A DNA stretch of 64,000 nt from Tachypleus tridentatus (Eukaryota; Arthropoda; Merostomata; Xiphosura; Limulidae), in assembly GCF_004210375.1 (NCBI RefSeq), contig NC_134827.1, positions 101,851,285 to 101,915,284 of the forward strand, in the 5' to 3' direction. The position numbers and the translations under genes were made by a program. Shown here in pieces: positions 33,046 through 64,000 of this stretch (position 1 is the stretch's first letter; every line of letters begins with the position of its first letter). Below the pieces are notes generated by a model. It had not been told where the DNA came from. It did no database searches and worked only from the letters and a program-made list of their open reading frames with translations.

Positions 33046-33282
33046 AGCATTATGGTTTTGTTTGTTTGTTTTTGAATTTCGCACAAAGCTACTCGAGGGC
33101 TATCTGTGCTGGCCGTCCCTAATTTAGCAGTGTAAGACTAGAGGGAAGGCAGCTAGTCATCACCACCCACCGCCAACTCTTGGGCTACTCTTTTATCAAC
33201 GAATAGTGGAATTGATCGTAAAATTATAACGCCCCCACGGCTGTGAGGGCGAGCATGTTTGACGCGAGGGGGAGCATTATGG
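33046..33282 (-). mobile_element. SINE family A, headless, with perfect 10-bp TSD
   Basis: AGCATTATGG at 33046-33055 and 33273-33282 brackets a reverse copy. It has an intact tail and body but stops shortly after GGGCGAGCATGTTTG, before the tRNA-like head. This is classic 5' truncation during target-primed reverse transcription. Confidence 0.9.
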
Positions 33283-35637
33283 AAATATTAATTTAACCCA
33301 AAATTGTAAACAATGTTAAATATAATTTGATTTTTCTTAGCGTTTGTTGTCCAGTAATTTTTTTAAGCATAAGGCAAATGCTTCAATTATTTATTATAAT
33401 AAATGAAGAGAGAGAGAGAAACAGTACTAGTTACAATTCATCCCTTATTGGAGTTTCCCTTCATCCAAAAGATTGTGTTCATAAAAATAAAGCATTTAAA
33501 TCTACGAAACGACACTGTATCAGACTCTTTCCTTCTGGGACATATTAAACGTATTCATGCTTGATACAAATCATTACGGATTTATTGTTATTGTGGCATC
33601 ATAAATTACCTGTTTGTTTAAGTTTTACCTGAAAATGGTACACTTATAAAGCCTGTAATTAAATTTCATACACCCGTCAATTATCATAAAACTATATAAT
33701 TTTTGCAGGCAATATTTCAGCTAAAGGTAGCATAGCTATGGTATGCTTCCCTTTCAGTCTTTCTTTTCATCTATACAAAAACTAGTATTCAATTTAGTTG
33801 TCTTTTTCGTACTGAAAGTTTCCCTGTTTGGATAACAATCAGTAAAATCTTTGTAATACCAGGTAACTGATGAAAATAAAAAATATAATTGATTTTTACT
33901 CTCTTTCATACTTTTAGTGGAAAATTTTTCTTTAATAAATTAAAATAATAGCAATTAACCAATTTAACAGTTCAAAAGACCAATGGACGGGTCTGTAGTA
34001 TGCAAGCATACTACTAGCTTTTAACACCTTATTTAATTGACATAGCATTTTTCAATAATTTCCATACATTTAAATGTATGTAATTTAAACACAGAAATCA
34101 GTTAAGTTTCTTTCACCCTAGTTTCTTATTGCACTAGATAATTCACTTAGAGTATCACGCGTTTTTTTCTTGTGTGAAATATTTTTGTAAAGTTGAACAT
34201 ACTTTTCAGAAATGGATAATATTACTTTATTTTTCTATGGGAATGACCAATAAACACAAGAGTAATGCGTGCACCCTGAGAATAATAACACTGTTGTTTT
34301 GTATATCATGTTTTCTCAGTGTGGAACAGATTCTTCACAGATTTCCACCAGCTTCTACTTGACATTTCTAATATCCATCTCCAGTAAAGGTGCCGTCCTT
34401 TTCAAATACACTATTTTTTATTGTTGTTGTGTACTGAATAAGGATTATTTCACGCGGTCACACACTGTCCGTTGTTTCTTCATTTTTCATAACGCACTAA
34501 AAGTAATAAAAGCATTTTTCGCTTCATAATACGCTTTCTGATAAATCTCCTGTAATTCAATGTAGTTTACTTTATTATTATAAGGGAAGATAGTGCCCCT
34601 GAGAAAACACGGGTCTACAATATTCAATAAATTATCTCCAGTTGTTTTAATCCTGAAAGCTTAAAATGCTAAAATCCTATTTTCAATATCCATGGTGGAC
34701 ACAGCACAGGTAGTCCAAACAAGCAAATCTAACTGAATTGTGCGGCACTAAGTCAAGTAGATTTTGTCACAAATGGCAAAATAACTATTGATTATTTTTA
34801 TATTTTTATGTTGTTTAAGCAAATATTGGTGTGGTTCAATAATTATTTTGTTATTATTATTTCTAGTGACTCAATGATAAATCTTAGGGCTTATAACTCA
34901 AAGAAATCCGTTTCGATAATGTCAATGGACAGTGCATAATGGCCCATGGTATAGGTGTGCGCATAACAACAAACATTATTATTGTTGTTGTTGTTTACAC
35001 AACCAAAGCGCTGATATGTAAAGTGATATCGATAAGTTTTTATGTATAATTTATATTTAGAACAGAAATGGGACGGACAACATTAAATTCTCTGTTCGAA
35101 GCTTATCTGAATTCCTCACAGCTTTAATTTGCGTTAGTGTGTTTGTTTCACCTCTTTTTAAAATCAGTTTTGGTGTGGATCTACGTTTTTTATCTCTATT
35201 TATTTATTTATTATTAATTGTTACAAAAACTAAAGCACGTATATAGGAAGAATATCGATAAGCTCCTCATTTATTTATCTTATCTTATCTAAAATACAAA
35301 CTGCAAAGAACACTTAAAATACAGACAATGAACGTTATCGAACTGACATTTGGTAAGTTTTTTCAATGTTACACCAGTAAAATCGTTTGGATGCTTAATA
35401 GTCCAGTAAAGATTCACCAGGTGGTTAAAAAGCTGGAGAAATATATACGACTAATGAAGAATTGAAGCTATTTAAATTATAACTTAGGAAAGGCTAATCT
35501 TAGTAATAATTTAAAAATATAAAATAAATATTGATATCATTATTAATATTTAGAAGATCACATTAATTTGAATACACAAATTATAAATATGAAATAATAT
35601 TTCATGTGACATCTGGTGTTTAATATTGACGACAGGG

Positions 35638-62501
<26,864 letters not shown>

Positions 62502-63575
62502 TGTTAAAAGATACAAACCTATCATGTGAAATTTTGATGTTTTGTTTTTGTTAATGAAATTCCATTATGCACAGTTTAACAAACAAATTCAGTTAATTGT
62601 TGAATAGGTTGTTTGGAAATTAGTTTCATACCCATTCACAATACCTCTCACCACAGAAAGCAACAGTGAAAGAAAAATATGAAATGATATAATATTACTG
62701 AGCTATTATTAAGCATTGTCTTTCATTTTGGTAGTTTCACAGTAGTAAAAACCTTTTTAAGTTTTATTAATGTGACTCTTTACATAGGGACCCACTCAAG
62801 CATCTTAATAAACCTCTTTGTTTTTATAGTTGATTGTAGCTTTTGAACACCAGATTTTTTCGTTACTGCTTTGTATTTTGTCAACAGTCTGATAATGTAC
62901 AGTAGATTTATAAAACTTAAATAATGTAAGGTCACTGTATGCAGTAATTAAGCAGTCAAAAACTAGTTATGACATCATTTTTTGCAATTAAAGGATTAGT
63001 TATTTTTTTCTGAAATATAAGCTTACCCATCTGAAACATGACATACAGGAGTCAGTAATAAAGTAAGTAATTATTTGAAACTATTGAGATCTGAAAGTGT
63101 GATAGCTCCAGGTAATAATGCTCGGTAAATTCAAGTAGAAAATTGTATTAAGTTTATATTATCAAATTCTTTGGATATACTTCAGAATGTCTTACACATC
63201 GAGCATTTTTATATTCTCTCTATATAGAGTTTCCAATGTTTTTGTAATATTCTGGAGACATTTTTCCTATAATACTGTTGGCAACCAAGTGAGTACAGAC
63301 AGGTCACTTGTTCACTGTGAGAACAATACTTTATGTATGTCATATTTTGCTCCAGTGCAGTGAGATTAAATGGATGGCTGTGTATAGATGTAGGTACTGA
63401 ACTGAAAACAGAACAACAATAAATATTTATTGTCTTAACTTGTTGATATTAGGTAAATTATTGTTTTGAAATGTTTACTGTCCAAAGTTATGTTTTGGTC
63501 AGTGTATTTGACCATCACTTGACATTATTCTGAAATAGGTGAAAGTGAATTAATAAAAGAGTTCAACACTGTGTT
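62502..63575 (+). other. GPR107: Probable 3' UTR of the GPR107-type gene
   Basis: After the TAA at 62499-62501 there is AT-rich non-coding sequence with AATAAA at 62807, 63418 and 63552. The last is followed by a strong GT-rich tract (GTGTTGTGTGTTCC, 63571-63584), so it is the best candidate for the main cleavage site. The 62807 site could give a shorter transcript. Confidence 0.65.
63552..63557 (+). promoter_or_regulatory. GPR107: Best poly(A) signal for the GPR107-type gene
   Basis: AATAAA is followed within about 20 bases by a GT-rich element, the usual arrangement for a functional site. Confidence 0.55.
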
Positions 63576-63599
63576 GTGTGTTCCTTTCTCTAAATCTGT

Positions 63600-64000
63600 A
63601 TTGCTGGATGTATCACAATGTATCAATGACATATGAAGCCCAATTCTGAATAGTTTTAAACATTGTTTTGCTAGCAGTTTTAGATGAGAACTGAGTGGGT
63701 TTAAATATAAAAATACCTTTAAAGACTCTGATGTACAATTTTTCTATCAACATTCTGTCTTGGAAAGACATGTTAAATTGCAAAACATTTTGAATGTTTA
63801 TGTTTTAAACTCTTACATTTTTGCATGTTTGAAGGAACAGAGATATGCTGTTCGACTGAGTCCACATTATGTTTAACTGTCGTAAGTCCCCAAGCTTACT
63901 GATGAGTTGTCCATTAGGTGAGGAACATTTTTAAATTTAGATTTTGGTTGCACATATGTCCCTTCTGTGAGTAACAGTTTAATGACACTGGCCACCTGCA
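63600..64000. other. Right-edge sequence, nothing recognised
   Basis: AT-rich sequence with no exon, repeat or SINE that I can identify. Confidence 0.6.

Larger units (their letters stand above)
28395..35637. other. Intergenic region between the two genes
   Basis: The left part should contain the calcium sensor 3' UTR; candidate AATAAA motifs are at 29353 and 30378, and neither is decisive. The rest holds a G-rich stretch (30855-30920), a piggyBac-like MITE, SINEs of all three types and AT-rich sequence. No exon is recognisable. The GPR107-type gene's 5' UTR and promoter should be at the right end, but no clear motif stands out. Confidence 0.55.

Overview
The window is animal nuclear DNA: AT-rich, with short exons split by long GT-AG introns, abundant tRNA-derived SINEs, DNA-transposon relics and minisatellites. 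Two complete protein-coding genes can be rebuilt exon by exon, both on the + strand, and a possible last exon of a third sits at the left edge. The conserved proteins are clearly metazoan. The SINE family, with its tRNA-like head, a long conserved body and an AAAC-type tail, reminds me of chelicerate (horseshoe-crab-like) genomes. That organism guess is inference from memory, not shown by the sequence.

Layout. 457-519 is a candidate terminal exon followed by a poly(A) signal. 520-14510 is intergenic and full of SINE copies, a 64-bp mariner-type mini-element, a hAT-like MITE and a 50-bp tandem repeat. 14511-28394 is a seven-exon neuronal calcium sensor (recoverin/visinin-like EF-hand) gene of 211 aa. 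It includes a 25-nt microexon, and its introns hold two Tc1-type transposon remnants, one of them split by a SINE. 28395-35637 is intergenic, with a second copy of a piggyBac-like MITE and more SINEs. 35638-62501 is a 16-exon GPR107/GPR108-type (LUSTR family) seven-transmembrane protein of 638 aa; one of its introns is GC-AG. Its introns carry six minisatellite arrays (29, 39, 29, 42, 33 and 41-bp units), a large imperfect inverted repeat, foldback elements and a third TTAA-flanked element. Its 3' UTR probably ends near 63570. 63600-64000 shows no gene.

The two genes are not functionally linked in any way I can see. One is a predicted myristoylated calcium sensor at neuronal membranes; the other is a Golgi/endosomal membrane protein with a furin-type cleavable luminal domain. 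The richest unexplained content is the mobile-element fraction. Three SINE types share one 3' tail module, several copies have perfect target-site duplications (TSDs), and a pair of TTAA-flanked MITEs still carries the start of a piggyBac-like transposase reading frame. Most longer open frames in the window are minisatellites or transposon relics, not genes.
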